Below, one piece after another: positions 1 through 11,394 of a stretch of DNA of 64,000 bases. Where the stretch lies: positions 372,001 to 436,000 of the forward strand of contig WOFQ01000011.1 of the NCBI GenBank assembly GCA_012184525.1, written 5' to 3'. This stretch comes from Xenoacremonium recifei (lineage: Eukaryota > Ascomycota > Sordariomycetes > Hypocreales > Nectriaceae). Positions within the stretch are counted from its first letter, which is position 1. Every line of letters starts with the position of its first letter. The notes under the pieces are model-generated. The model was given only the letters and a program-made list of their open reading frames with translations. It did no database searches and was not told the origin of the DNA. The translations under genes and the position numbers were made by a program.

Positions 1-1078
1 ATTGTTCCATGCGAGTGCGGACCCCGTCAACTTTCACCTCGTCATGTCGTGGGGGGCATGACAGATCATTAGGTGCTGACTTCCCGATCCTGCCATTGGA
101 TTCCTCATGTCGAGCACGCTCATAATCCCATAGCCTCGCACGTCTTCAGACGAATGACAAATCTGGGGGAAGCGCTTACTTCCCGCCAAATCCCATATGA
201 CCGCTGAAACAGGCATATCAAAACACGCACGCATAGACGGACAACTCACATTCACTGTTCGGACCCTGTCCTTGCTGCTGGACAAACTTAAGATCCCGCC
301 CCTTCAGCTTCTCCTTTCCCTTCTTCCAGAAAGACGTGAACGATGGTCGCGGGCCTCGCTGGCCCTCACTATGATCCGACATGGCTGTAGCTGCTGATGC
401 GTGTGTGCTGGTGCCAACGAGTGCCGTGCCTCATGCTGCACGCCCAGAGAGTGAACGGTGCGGGTCCTCGCCGTGAAGAGCGGTTTAATCGGTGGATTGC
501 AGTGCGAGCGTAGGCGTCTATTTCATGACTCCAGGTCTAGGGCGTTAAGAGATGGCGACGGTGAGAGAATTGCCCGTCGTCGGTGTGTTAGGGCAACTCT
601 CCAAGCCCGGCACGTGTTCTTGAAAGGCGTGTGTATGATGCAGCTGCTCCTGCCTCGCGGGGTATTTCCTGCAGTGTCCGCTCGGAGCTTCATCGCGGCC
701 TGAAAATGCGACCCCAAACCCGCCAATCCCCACAAGGCTGACGCTGACTCAGCCGAGGCATCTCGCGTCTTGATTCCTCATTCGGCTCAGCCTCAGACAT
801 GCGGAATCAGACCTAGTCGGGACAGCAAGACAGAGAAAGCAACTCGATGAAGACGGATCTATACGTATTTATAGGTGATTTTGATTTCATTTTTAACTTT
901 TGAATACCTGTCGCCAGCCGATGTCTTCCGATGAACAATTAAACTCCCAACATCAGATGGCGCATAGCCATAGTATCAAGCAAATACCAGCAAATGGTTT
1001 CCCGTACATGATTCCGCCAACGCCTCGCTGATGAGCTTCTAGAAACACATTTATATCCTCGTGACATCGTCGTCCTCA
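1..1078. other. intergenic, no gene recognised
   Basis: Only short open frames with no recognisable protein features occur here. The right part, up to about 1060, should hold the 3' UTR of RRN3, which is transcribed leftward and stops at 1079. An A/T-rich patch at about 860-910 could be its polyadenylation region. I see no RNA gene or repeat. Confidence 0.6.
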
Positions 1079-3136
1079 CTAATCATAGTCATCGCCCTCG
1101 CTGTCTGTGGCCGTGCCCTCCTCGAGATCTTCTTCGTCGCCCTCATCCATGTCGTCGCTGTCGTCGCTATCCTCGTCTGCGTTCAGACCAGGCACCGCCT
1201 TCCAATGAACGTAGTCACCGGCCAACCACCGCTTGCTGACTGGCAGCTGGTAGGGGTCGAAGGGGAAGTACGGATCCAGCTGGTGGAAGCTTTCGTCTTG
1301 TGCTTCGTAGCCCGCGTCACGGAGCGCGCCTCCCGTCGAGTATGTCGATGAAAGATATTGCGTCAAGTGGATTCGCTTGTTTCCCTCAACCAGCGGGTAA
1401 ACATACATGAAGTTGAGGCGGTGGGCTAATCTCGCGAATTCCTCCACAATGACCGGCGCGCAGACCTTGAGGGGATTCAATTTGCCGTAGATCTGAATGG
1501 AAAGATCCTTCCTAGAGGTGCCAATCCACTCCACCTCCTGTCCGATGTATGATGCTGGATCTTCCGGGTCAACGACATCCGGAGTCGCTACCACCAAGTC
1601 TTGCCATCGAAAGCAGAAGATGTAAAGAGTTGCCTGGACAAGGCTATAATAGGGATGAAAGCGCTTCAGGTCCGGGCCTCGGCAAATCGGCTCGTATTTT
1701 CGCCGGTACGTCTCCAGGTGGTGAAGGAGGAGTTGGAAGATGCTTCGGACCAAATGGCCTGGGATATGTGCCCCTCGAGCGACGAAACTAGCCAGATACG
1801 CCGCTGCGGCCTGCTTCAACACGTTGGGTGTGTTGTTCTGAAATGCTGTCGCGATGAGTTGTCCACAGAATGCATCCGTCAATCGTTCATGCATTTGGGC
1901 GAAGTGAAACATGAGGAACTGCGTATGCCTCGACTTGTAAGTCGGTAGGACCATGTGGTCAAACTCCCGCAGGAGGATGGTGAACATGTCAAAGGCATTG
2001 TCTGAACCGGGGTTGGAAAAATGAGGCGTGTATACTCTGAAGAGAGTGTCGAGAGCTGCATCCATCTTCTCCACGCTGTCTTTGATTGACTTAATCCGCG
2101 CCGCATCTTGGTCAAAGTCGGGATCGTCAGCGTCGACAGACTCGTCATCGCTCTCGTCATCGTCATCATCTTCCCACTCGACAGTCTCTGAATGTTCTCG
2201 CAGAGCGAACATAACCGCAGCCGTGACATCGTCGTCAAGATCCTCCAGGTCCACCTGCATCTGCGAGTCGATCTTCACTACCCGATTGATAATAAGGTCG
2301 AAGACTTCATCGCGCAAGACAGGGACGTAATCCTTAATTCGCAGGAGGTTGTCGATGTATGCCATATGAACGCGCATGGATTCGTCCGGAAAGGGAAACT
2401 TGGCGCCGAGAAGATTTTCCAGCACGGCAGTAGCGGAAGGAAACATCTGGAGCAGGTACTGAATGGTGGAGTGAAGTCGGTCTCGCATCACCTCGCGGCT
2501 AACTTCAGGGAAGTCTGGAACGCACCAGACAGATGATCGGGTGTCGGTGAATTTCTCGACCATCATGCTCAGCACGGGAAGCAGGTACGAGCCCCGAGCA
2601 CTGACGAGAGCGGCCAGGAATTGGGTGAACACCTTGACGAAGTCGTCATCCCGACCCAACCAGGAGCACTTCAGAATTGTCTTGACCAGTCCATCACAGG
2701 CCTTATCCTTGAGTATGGGGATGCACCCGGTCAAAGCCATGACATATGCCTGCAGCTCATGGGGCTTCAGAGTGTCATCCTCCTCGCCAACCACCGGAGG
2801 CAGATAACGCTGTTTGTCGCTAGCAAACTGTTCTTTGAGTGTATCGTACGGCCCGTCGTTGCCTCGAAGGTGCTCCTCCAGAGCCGACCTGACCTCGAGC
2901 TTTACGTCATCCATCGTTCGGCCGCCGACCTCGTAGGTGACGTTTCGAATATCGTCAAAGAAGACCTTGCGACGCTTATTAGGACTCTCAGGCGGATCTA
3001 TCGAGTCACTGAGTCCGGCATGGTCCGCTTTCCTCCTGCCCAGGATGGAGACTGGCTTCAGGATGGAACGGACTGGCGTCGAGTTCTTGGGAACAGAACC
3101 AGAGGTGGTTCTTCGCGTCGGGGTGAAGGGTCGCAT
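1079..3136 (-). CDS. RRN3: RNA polymerase I-specific initiation factor RRN3 (TIF-IA)
   Basis: Single uninterrupted frame of 685 residues, close to the usual size of fungal Rrn3. Rrn3 binds RNA polymerase I and bridges it to core factor at the rDNA promoter; it is the growth-regulated step of rRNA synthesis in the nucleolus. Family recognition rests on the HEAT-like body, including the conserved C-terminal stretches YYSLVQATLYIFCFRWQDL and LNFMYVYPLVEGNKRIHL. Two acidic Asp/Glu/Ser tracts are visible, one near residues 320-345 in the middle and one over the last ~35 residues; the middle one corresponds to the acidic loop known in the family. The basic, Ser/Thr-rich N-terminus (first ~50 residues) looks disordered. 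The ATG at 3136 is the first in the frame. No intron is needed. Confidence 0.93.
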   Translation of the reverse strand: MRPFTPTRRTTSGSVPKNSTPVRSILKPVSILGRRKADHAGLSDSIDPPESPNKRRKVFFDDIRNVTYEVGGRTMDDVKLEVRSALEEHLRGNDGPYDTLKEQFASDKQRYLPPVVGEEDDTLKPHELQAYVMALTGCIPILKDKACDGLVKTILKCSWLGRDDDFVKVFTQFLAALVSARGSYLLPVLSMMVEKFTDTRSSVWCVPDFPEVSREVMRDRLHSTIQYLLQMFPSATAVLENLLGAKFPFPDESMRVHMAYIDNLLRIKDYVPVLRDEVFDLIINRVVKIDSQMQVDLEDLDDDVTAAVMFALREHSETVEWEDDDDDESDDESVDADDPDFDQDAARIKSIKDSVEKMDAALDTLFRVYTPHFSNPGSDNAFDMFTILLREFDHMVLPTYKSRHTQFLMFHFAQMHERLTDAFCGQLIATAFQNNTPNVLKQAAAAYLASFVARGAHIPGHLVRSIFQLLLHHLETYRRKYEPICRGPDLKRFHPYYSLVQATLYIFCFRWQDLVVATPDVVDPEDPASYIGQEVEWIGTSRKDLSIQIYGKLNPLKVCAPVIVEEFARLAHRLNFMYVYPLVEGNKRIHLTQYLSSTYSTGGALRDAGYEAQDESFHQLDPYFPFDPYQLPVSKRWLAGDYVHWKAVPGLNADEDSDDSDDMDEGDEEDLEEGTATDSEGDDYD

Positions 3137-4201
3137 GAATAATGGATACTGAGGCTCGTTTGCGCCCGCTGTGTCTTACAGTCGCAAAGAATATGATGTC
3201 TCCGTAGGCAGCGATGCAGGCTGTGTTGGTGCGCCCGACGTTAACGCAGGGTCTAGTAGATCATCAGGCAGGCTGAAATAAGTGCTGTAACAAAGCAGGG
3301 ACGATGCTAGCAATCATAATAGAAACAACGCCAGCGCCTCGCGCTCTCGATCCACAGATTCAAGCCGGGAAATCTGCGTCCTAGATTGTGAAATGCGACT
3401 GAGGGGAAGGTGAGGCGTTGCTGGGGAAGATTATGTTAGGCGCTCGGTGCGACTTTTCGCCAGGCAGTGGGAAATTTTGATGGAGAGAGAGGTGGGGGAG
3501 GCCAGCGGCACGTGCCTCGCCTCTAAGAGCGTTCTAATTTTTTCTGTCCATGAGCGCTAGAGCTTGCTTACCTGAGTGAGGTTGGTCCGTGCATGGGCCG
3601 CTTTCGACGTCACACTCCACTTACACCGAGAAGTCTTGAAGCTTCAGCCAAACCTCCTGATTCTCGTCCATCTCGTAGAAAGCCAGTGAATTAGAAAGCT
3701 ATATAGTCTCTGTTGTTGCCGGGACTTGATGCATATCCGTTATCTGCAAACTACTGTCCCCTGGGTGACTGCCGAACTGACATTGCCGCATCTCGGGACC
3801 GCTCCCGAGGCGACGAGTGAACTGAAAGCAAACCTTGGGAATCTATCCTTCAGACCTTCAGACCACCAAATGAAAAACATACCCGACACAATAATGTTAA
3901 AATCGCACTTTTTGGCGTCCAACCAACCAACCTTTCATCCCAGTCCCGTCCTCTCCAATCCGTCCCGCGACATATACAACCGTTAACATGCCATCCCAGC
4001 CCGTAGCATCAATGCACCGTTCGTCGTGGCGATATTTGTACAATCTCGCGAGGAGATATAACCGAGCCTGAGTGCCACCTGCACCAGGTACCGATCCTGG
4101 CTGTAGATTTAACCATGGCCTTGTCCATCAGCGCAAGGTCGGGCAACATCTCGAGCTTCCTCAGGCCGTTCACGCTTAACGCTGCGGCTCGTGGGATCCG
4201 T
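3137..4201. other. intergenic: RRN3 promoter and hapC 3' flank
   Basis: About 1.06 kb lies between the RRN3 start codon (minus strand) and the hapC stop codon (minus strand, further right). It must hold the hapC 3' UTR and the RRN3 promoter and leader. Open frames here are short and lack coding character. No motif stands out. Confidence 0.6.
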
Positions 4202-5171
4202 CTAGTACCCATCACCAGCTCCAGCGCCATTGTGGCCTGGTTGGCCGCCGTACATGTAGTTCGAATCGGGAGCACCTTCAACACTGTTGGCTCCCTCTCC
4301 ACCTGCGTACTCCCCACTTCCTTCGCCCTTCTCGCCAGCCATCATTTGGCCGGACCAAGAAGAGCCCTCCATGACTCTTTCGCGGTTGGACTGGTTCTGT
4401 TGCTACAGTGAGTGTCAGCAAGTGGTCGATCTCGTCTACAAGGCTCCGAGCTAAGCAATATACATACCTCGCGGTATTTAGACAAATAGACCTTCAAAGC
4501 TTCAGCATAGTTTTCGAAGCCTAGCGATGTCATGGCGAAAAGAATGTCTTCTCCGTTGACAGTCTTTCGTTTCTCTTGCTGACACTTCTCTGAGGCTATT
4601 TGGTTTCATGAGTTAGATTTTCCTGTGAGATCAAACACATAGGAGTCTCTATGACTCCAAAAGGATTGCGGAAAGCATTGACTTGCCTTCGCTAGTGATG
4701 AAGGATATGAACTCGCTGACACATTCTTGCATACACTCTTTGGCCTCCTTTGCGATCTTTGCATTGTCAGGGAGCGCATTCTTCATGATTCGGGCCACTG
4801 GAGCAAAGTTTCGAATGTTAGCATCGAGTTCGTCCCCTCTGTCGGCTCTGGAACCGCGCGGTGCCTTGGTTGGCTTGGAGCTTGAATCGTGAGACATGTC
4901 GCTGCCAGATCTGCACGGCTGGAAGGCTGAGATGTCGAGTCGATCTCGCGCATGAAGGCGGGCAAATCAGGATAGAGGATTGGGGGGAGACGGCAAACAT
5001 ACCATTGGCTATGGGCAACCACCGATCCTGCTCCTTTACCCCTTCGAACTCGTAGCCCTGTAGGTTTGCTTGCGGGTCTGAATTGGGATCCATGGGCGGT
5101 TGTGTTTCCTCGTCGGGTGACTGTGCACCTTGGTCGACATCCTTTGGAGGAGATTGGGGGGATTCCGACAT
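4202..5171 (-). CDS. hapC: CCAAT-binding complex subunit HapC (NF-YB/Hap3)
   Basis: Four exons (5003-5171, 4687-4797, 4468-4595, 4202-4402) give 202 residues. NF-YB pairs with NF-YC through a histone fold and, with NF-YA, binds CCAAT boxes. The spliced protein holds the full conserved core from about residue 50 to 140: RWLPIANVARIMKNALP, KECMQECVSEFISFITSEAS and EDILFAMTSLGFENYAEALK. The tail is Gly/Glu-rich, as in moulds. Frames join cleanly: the first intron splits the Val codon in LPIAN-VARI and has a CTAAC branch point. The second intron has a GC donor (GCAAGT), since only that join restores TSE-ASEKC. The third has GTATGT. In moulds HapC acts in iron and redox control together with HapX; no HapX gene is seen here. 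The 4.3 kb upstream has no convincing gene. Confidence 0.93.
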
Positions 5172-6600
5172 ATTTGGCTACTTGCAGCGGCTGCTAGCGT
5201 CCTTGTAAATTGGTGGTTGTTCGGGCTGGCACAAGCTGGGTCTCCAAGATGATGTGTCCCCCTGGCCACGTCGCAGACGGTAGGGCTTGCAAGCGTCTGC
5301 AGCGGTGCGTCAATCCTGACTGCCGGCGAGGGCTCTTAGTCGCTCACGGCGGTGGTCCCTGGCCCGGGATCTTGGGGCTATGACGCCAGGTGGGTTTTAG
5401 GGGACCTTGGGGGCTTGGAATCCTTGTGCCTTGCCGATGCAATGACTCTGCCTTGCCTCAACTTGAGGCTTGGACGAGTAGCGGGGGAGGGGGCAAAGCG
5501 ATAGGGGGGGTGTGCGATTTGCGGTGTCGACCAGAGGCGGTCTTCGTTATGGGTTGGGAGAGGATGGAGCGAGGGAGCGGGATCCGGAGGGGGAGGGGTG
5601 GATCCGGAGCGGCGCAAGCAGGCGTGCCGAGCAGGAGGCCAGCGAGCGAGCGACACAGCGACAACTACGTGCGTGCGATCGAGCCAAGGGGCGTGGATGG
5701 ATCGTGCACGGCAGGCAAGGCAGCTGTCGCGTAGGAATACCGATTTCTGTCTGGCTGGTGTTGCTGCCGGCGTCAGGCGTCAGGCGTCAAGCGCAAGAGG
5801 ACGGACGGCCAGATGCTGAACGAGAAGACGCGCGCAGGGGTTGCGGTGCCGCAGGCGGGATCGCGCGTGCTTGTCCGGGGGACGTCGGGCCTGTCAATGC
5901 CTCTTGGAGGACAGGACGGGCAGAGGCAGCCTATTGCGCGTGCGGCGAGGCGAGATTGAGGCGATGCGACGCGATGCGCTGGGCTGGGCTGGGCTGGGCT
6001 GGATAGATGCAGGCCGAGGCGTGTGTGTGCGCGCGCGGTCTGCGTCTCTCGGTCTCTCAAGCTCGATCTCGCGTCTCAACACGGAGCAGAGGCAGCTAGG
6101 ATGCCGTCCGGGAAGCGTAGTGGATGTGCGGTTGCGGGTTACACGATGCCGGAGCGTCTCTCGTTCGTCAATGGCGGCGGTCCCGGCGAGGGAGGGGGAG
6201 GGGGGCCTGGGCTTGCGGTATCGTATCGTATCGCGTCGGGCCAGGGAACCGGCCTTGGGCTCGCTTCGAGTCGAGGCTAATGCTGGAACTGGCTGATGCA
6301 GAGAAGAGCCTGCAAAAGGGTGTCTGAGTTGTTCGACGACGTCGCAGCGGGTGCAGATGTGGAGTGCAACTGGATTGGCGTGGGGTTTCGCTGCTTGCAG
6401 GAGGGAAATCTGCGATGGAGAGTGAAAGCCAGCCCAGCCCAAAGGTTCGAGGCGCCGCCGGGCGGTCAACAAGAGCTCGATGGCCTAGCAACCTAGCTGG
6501 AGCTAGCAGCCTAGCAGCTCTTCCACGGCTTAGCCGCTTTGGGCTAGGGCGCCGTCGCTTGTCGATTTCGTGAAGACTGATCTAGGCCTTGTTGGGCAAT
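5172..6600. other. GC-rich region upstream of hapC
   Basis: Presumed promoter and leader of hapC, which is transcribed leftward. The DNA is G-rich on the plus strand with simple repeats, including four tandem GGGCT units near 5982-6001 and a GTATC repeat near 6217-6230. Several overlapping open frames run through it on both strands, but they encode Arg/Pro/Ser-rich low-complexity peptides, as expected from GC-rich non-coding DNA. I see no domain. Confidence 0.5.
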
Positions 6601-9441
6601 GACCTGGTGACATTCTTTGTCTACTGCTTTCCTTCACTGCTCCTTCCTGTCTTTCATCCTGACCGGAAGCTCAACAGAACAACAAACTCTTCTCAACACC
6701 AAGCACTTCGAAAGTACACACCCTTTACACATCAGAGGAGGTAAACAATCATCAGGCGACCGGCTCCTTCAATGCCAGCAAGTCCGGTTCTTCCCTCCAT
6801 GTCGTGGCTCGCCATCTCCCTCACCGGAGCTTGCACACGGAACACCGCAGGCAAGTAATAGCCGGTGTACGCAGTAAGCAGCCCCCGGTCCCTCCGTGAT
6901 CAATGCCAGACCCGAACACGGATCCGGGTCGGGTGGCGGTGTACAGACGGGAGTATTGATACCAGAATGTACATCTGCTTTATGCTGATAATTCAGTCAC
7001 TAACAGCCGCAATCGGCTTCCATCCGTTTGCTGTGTGAATCTGGCCTCAACAACGTGCATCCCCCAACCTATCAGCTCTGTTACCAACTGTGAGGGGAAA
7101 ATCAAAACATCTGACGCTTCTCCAACGCGGGCCTCAGCACTTTCGACCGCTGACGATGCTGCCCAGCTGGACGGGACGGAGAGGGTGGGCCGTTGTTGGC
7201 CCTCATTCGACAATGGCCGGCGCGCCATCGACAAGCCAACTGGAGCACATGGTTCGCCTCACAGGAACAGGCAATGGTAGGGTAGCAGGCAACGAGCCCA
7301 ACAAAGGCCCCCAAAATCGTTGTTTGGGCGGGCGACTACTCTCCGTTGCGCTCCCGCAACGAACGTGCGTCCCGATCAAGCTCGCCTCAATCCGTAGCAC
7401 ATGCGGTGATTGGCACGGGAGCGCTGTCACAGATCAGAGCTAAAGACAGCAAACGGCAGCAGCTCATCTCTCGCAGGGAAGACTCCATACCTTGCTCACC
7501 AATAGGATGCGGCTTCGCTTTCCCAGCCTCAAATATCAAGATGACTTCATTTATAGAAGCAACCTACCGAATCTTCAGCCAGCCATCCGTTTCACATATG
7601 GATACGGGGAGACGGGCTGCTGCCATTTCACTGACGCTTCCTTCATGCCGTCCGTACATACCCGACCTGCGCGATGGCCTCGGAACTTTGTACCAGGATT
7701 CAGGCTGAAAAGGAAAACACCAGGTCGACACGATAATTGAGACCCAATAAGCCTCTTTTCCAACCCGTCTCTCCAAGGCTAAACCGATCCGGTCTGGGCA
7801 CAGTTTCAGCGCAGGTAGTATCGCGGTTACGTACAAACGCTGGAGGGTCACGAACGGGATGTGGCATGACGACACTAGATTGTCGTGATCATGTCGTCTT
7901 GGTCGCAGGTCGATTTGTTGTCTCTGTCCTGATCTTCTGGCCAGCACTACATGGTACACACCCAGCGAGGTCATACAGCCTTGGATCTCCGATCCGTCCA
8001 TCGATCAGCGGTCAAATAGACATGACAGTTTTCAGGCGCAGCCATCAAGTCGAGATCCAAGCCACCTTCTTGCAGCAGGTCGCTACTCAACTAGCCAAGT
8101 CGCTACCGGCCACTCCGTCATACCCTGACGGAGATTGGGCTCGAATACATCCATAGCTTCCAGAAGACATCGCTTGGCTTCCCCAACAGTCGATATGCAG
8201 CCAGTATGCGGGACGCTGGCCAGGGTGTGGCCACTCACAGCTGCATCTCCAAGTCTCGACATGCACCCTAGACCGATCCCTTGCCCGATGAAATGGAACC
8301 TGACGAACGAACGACCCCCACACAAGTCGAGCAGTCATGTTTCGGGCATGCTTGGTCCGGGCTCTTGGAACTGACTGCCCCCTCAGGTCGGATCACGATT
8401 TCATGTCCTCAAGGCCGCGACCCAGACACACCAGCGCTCGCCCCAAAGTCCAGCGCGAGGCTATCCCGATCCTACGCGGCCTCTTTGCACTTCTACGTGG
8501 CATGGTGGGCAGGTGGTCAAGCATGGAGGGAGTGCCAGCTGTCCATCGTCTTATATGCGGCCTCGTTGGCAAACCGTACATCGTCCTCCGGGGCCGACAC
8601 CGTCCGCCTCGGAATGCAGGTCACTGTTATGCGGCAGGAAGGAAAACAGGGCATCTGATCCAGCTTACATCCTTTGCAGGGCATTGTCTCCGGATACCAC
8701 GTCCCAGATCAGCAGAGGCCTTTCCTGTAACACGAACGGTTAGTGTCCCAGATTGGCAGCCCTCCGTCACGGCAAAGCGGATTTGTTTGCAACAACTGGC
8801 GCGGCACGTTTGTTTGGATCACCAGCACAACATGACCTGCAGGCATGCATACGGCGGGCAAAGCCTTGTCGGATCGGGGCATTTTCAGCCATCCAGAACG
8901 TCCGGGATCCCCGCCAGCTGATTGCAGTTGGCTCCAAGTGGTGCGCTGTCAGAACCAGTGTTGGGAGGGTTCTGGTACGTACATACACTCTCATGCCGTT
9001 GGGCACTGAGACGCCCTTGCCGCCAGGCCCCACCGTGCCGGACTTCTGCGCTGGACAACGCATCAACACCATCTTCTTTTTGCTTCGTCCCGGCTCGATA
9101 TTGCATAGCGCGCAGTTTTCGTGAGGGGCTTGATGTCAGGATGTCTCGACTCGCCCTTCATGCGGATCAAAATGAGGCCCTAATGACGAGGCTAAATGGG
9201 CTCATATGAGGGCCTCCGGATAATGCGCGAGGCCTCCTAGTAAGCGTGGCATCATCTCGCAGGCAGGTAAGAACGGGAATTCAGGCCATGGCCAAATTCA
9301 ACACTTTGGCAACAGCGAAACATCAAGAACGACGCCGTGTAGATGTCTAACACGTAGTTGCAGCAGTTTAAGGCAGCCAGGTGACTTGAACTTCGTCAGA
9401 AAGGTCTTTTCATTTCAATTTTTTTTATTGCATGATTAATC
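6601..9441. other. intergenic, possible untranslated transcript near 6.6 kb
   Basis: From about 6605 to 6750 the plus strand has the CT/CAA-rich texture typical of a fungal 5' leader (short runs such as CTTCACTGCTCCTTCC and AACAACAAACTCTTCTCAAC), yet no convincing coding sequence follows. This could be the leader of a non-coding or very short-ORF transcript, or chance. The remainder up to the PFD2 stop codon contains only unremarkable short frames. The last ~80 bases are A/T-rich and fit the PFD2 3' UTR. Confidence 0.4.
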
Positions 9442-10062
9442 TCATTGCTGGACAACTTGAACATTATTCTTTTTCTGTTTTCAAAACCGTTAGCATCTTT
9501 CGTCTATACCAAAAGTCGGGTATGCACCAACCTTCCACTTCTCGAGATCATCCTGCTTGGTCTTGTACTGCTTGACCAAATCGTCCAGTACCATCTTTAG
9601 CCCATCCTGGTTCGTCTTCAACGCCGGGACAACATCCTTCACGGTCCTCTCGACTAGCACGCCGTTGATCAAGCGGAAGCACTTGCGGTCCCCAGACAGG
9701 GGCTCTAGGGTCTCAAGAACGAGCCTAACGAATAAAGGTGAGAAATGAGCGGTGAAAGGGGCGTTTTTGTGAGAGCGGTGAGTTTGCCAAGGGTCTGGGA
9801 GGACGGGTAATGGTAACATGTCCTCCACCAAGACGTCATGGCAGTTCACAGCCAGAAAGGAGGGGTTGATGTACGCACTTGTGCTCCTCAGCTTCCTGTT
9901 CGATGTCGCCTATTTTCTGGGCGATCTGCTGGAGGGTGTTCTTGTAGTTTGAGTAGGTCGTCTGAAGCTCTGCAACAGGTTATCAGGCATGAAGCCAGCG
10001 CGGGAATGAGATGGGGTGCACTAACCCTGCTGCTTTTTCGCAGAGACCTGCTGAGAAGACAT
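9442..10062 (-). CDS. PFD2: prefoldin subunit 2 (GIM4/PFD2)
   Basis: Four exons (10026-10062, 9879-9969, 9532-9724, 9442-9474) give 117 residues, normal for this beta-type prefoldin subunit. Prefoldin is a hexameric jellyfish-shaped chaperone that hands nascent actin and tubulin to the CCT chaperonin. The product is two long coiled-coil helices flanking a hairpin with the family core RKCFRLINGVLVERTVKDV (with Asp before Arg here) and ending EKWKKKNNVQVVQQ. The 33-nt last exon is required: reading on past the donor GTTGGT gives a non-family tail, while splicing to the CAG at 9475-9477 restores the conserved KKNNVQVV end. Its start codon lies 297 bp from the divergent CMC2 start. Confidence 0.9.
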
Positions 10063-10359
10063 GGCGAGGCGGAGTTTAGTGTCTTGACGACAGTGAAAGC
10101 AACTCCTAAGACGACCGCTGTTGACTGTCGTGCGTGTCGAGGCTGGAGGTTGAAGATTGATGAATGGACGTCTCCCATCTCAACTGTAATTCATTCGGTG
10201 GGCTTTCGCTCCAGGCTGTCGCGGGTCCAGCGCCCGGGCTGGCACGTGGTCCGAGCGTTTCGAGATGGGCCAAGCGGCAGACCCCGAATTGGATTTCTTC
10301 CTCCAACGCCTCGCCCGGCTCACACCACAACGACATTTTCTGTCCCAACCACTGCCGCC
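10063..10359. promoter_or_regulatory. bidirectional promoter PFD2/CMC2
   Basis: 297 bp separate the divergent start codons of PFD2 and CMC2, so both promoters and leaders must lie here. A CACGTG E-box sits at 10243-10248. That these genes are co-regulated is inference. Confidence 0.6.
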
Positions 10360-10651
10360 ATGCATCCCCATCTGCACACCAAGAACGCCCTCGGTGCGAC
10401 TGATGCTTCTCTGTGACTTGTCTCTGCTGCTAATTGTCGGGTTTCCAGCGTGCGAGGAGGTCATTGCCGCCCTCGAGGAGTGCCACTCCAAGGGCTTCAT
10501 GCACAAGGCCGTCGGCAGCTGCAACGATGCCAAGGACAAGGTGAACCAGTGCCTGCGCCTCGAGCGCGCGAAGATCCAGGCCGAGAACCGGGAGGCCGCG
10601 CGGGCGAAGCGAGACAAGATCCGCGAAGCGCAGCGCGAGCTGGGCTTGTAA
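10360..10651 (+). CDS. CMC2: CMC2-like twin CX9C mitochondrial protein
   Basis: Two exons (10360-10393, 10449-10651) give 78 residues. Cmc2 proteins are small intermembrane-space proteins needed for cytochrome c oxidase biogenesis; they are imported and oxidised by the Mia40 relay. The mature sequence begins MHPHLHT, matching the family MHP-L-H start, and has two CX9C motifs (Cys13/Cys23 and Cys36/Cys46) that would form a disulfide-bonded helical hairpin. The C-terminus is a charged Arg/Lys/Glu/Ala helix. The intron follows codon base CTC-G with donor GTGCGA and acceptor TTTCCAG. Splicing places the first Cys directly after NALA. Convergent with the TMEM14-like gene. Confidence 0.88.
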
Positions 10652-10931
10652 TGGACGAACCGATCCCGAGACGGCGAACGTACGATAATCTAGACGGCTC
10701 GAATTGGGTTGAGGGTTGGCCTCTCCCTCTCGACTTTGTATACTACATCACTGGCGTTCACGGGGACACGAGCATTGGGATAGGGAGAGGCGTGGATTGA
10801 TTGAAATGGTCAACAGTGTACAATTACAGCGGCAATGATACGATCCTCCATTCACACACCAGCGCCGCACAAAACGACCATTGAATATATATGCTTTTCA
10901 TGTCTGACACCACCCGTCAAGGCCATTTCCC

Positions 10932-11394
10932 CTACAGGCTCTTGCGGAAGGCATTGCCAAAGGTGATGAGGCCGAACGCCGAGAGCACGCTCAGCATGAT
11001 CGGGACCGGTTTGCGCAGACGGATGGCGCGGGGGAAAGCCGAGCCGCCCAGAACGACGGAGGCGAGCAAGCTGAGCTCAACACCGTAGGGCTCGCGGTTC
11101 TGGATACGGTAGCCGCCGAGGATGTCTGGTGAGTTGTAAGGGTCAGTTCGGGAGGAGCTTGCAGAGGCAGTCAGTCGGAGATGTGGATGAGCGGGCAACG
11201 TACACAGGAGACCGACGCTGCAGCCAGCAACAATAGACGGCACGGATCGCGTCCGCGCATAGCCCATGATGCCGCCGGTGGCCGTCAAGGCGCCCAGGAC
11301 GTAGGACGGGAAATCGAGCTGAGACGTAGAAGCGGCCTATTACCACCGGTCAGCACTCCAAAACCCTCCCCATTGGCTTCCCAGAACTTGCCAT
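10932..11394 (-). CDS. TMEM14 family small membrane protein
   Basis: Three exons (11392-11394, 11204-11336, 10932-11125) give 109 residues. TMEM14 (UPF0136) proteins are small polytopic membrane proteins, in animals found in mitochondria and linked to porphyrin export; the fungal role is unsettled. Family features are the Gly-rich segments YVLGALTATGGIMGYARTRS and ILGGYRIQN, then ELSLLASVVLGGSAFPRAIR and a last hydrophobic helix ending FGNAFRKSL. The second intron (donor GTACGT, acceptor CACCAG) rebuilds LLY-ILGGYR. The first is unusual: an intron of 55 nt with GC donor GCAAGT directly after the ATG, branch GCTGAC and acceptor TAATAG, joining M to AASTSQLDF. No other ATG is in frame near the N-terminus of exon 2. 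The start exon is the least certain part. Confidence 0.8.

Noticed and set aside
5894..6472. 192-codon minus-strand frame upstream of hapC
   Set aside because: Low-complexity Arg/Pro/Ser composition, overlapped by frames on both strands in GC-rich repeat DNA.
8337..8921. 194-codon plus-strand frame
   Set aside because: No domain, no splice-supported extension, and composition expected from non-coding DNA.
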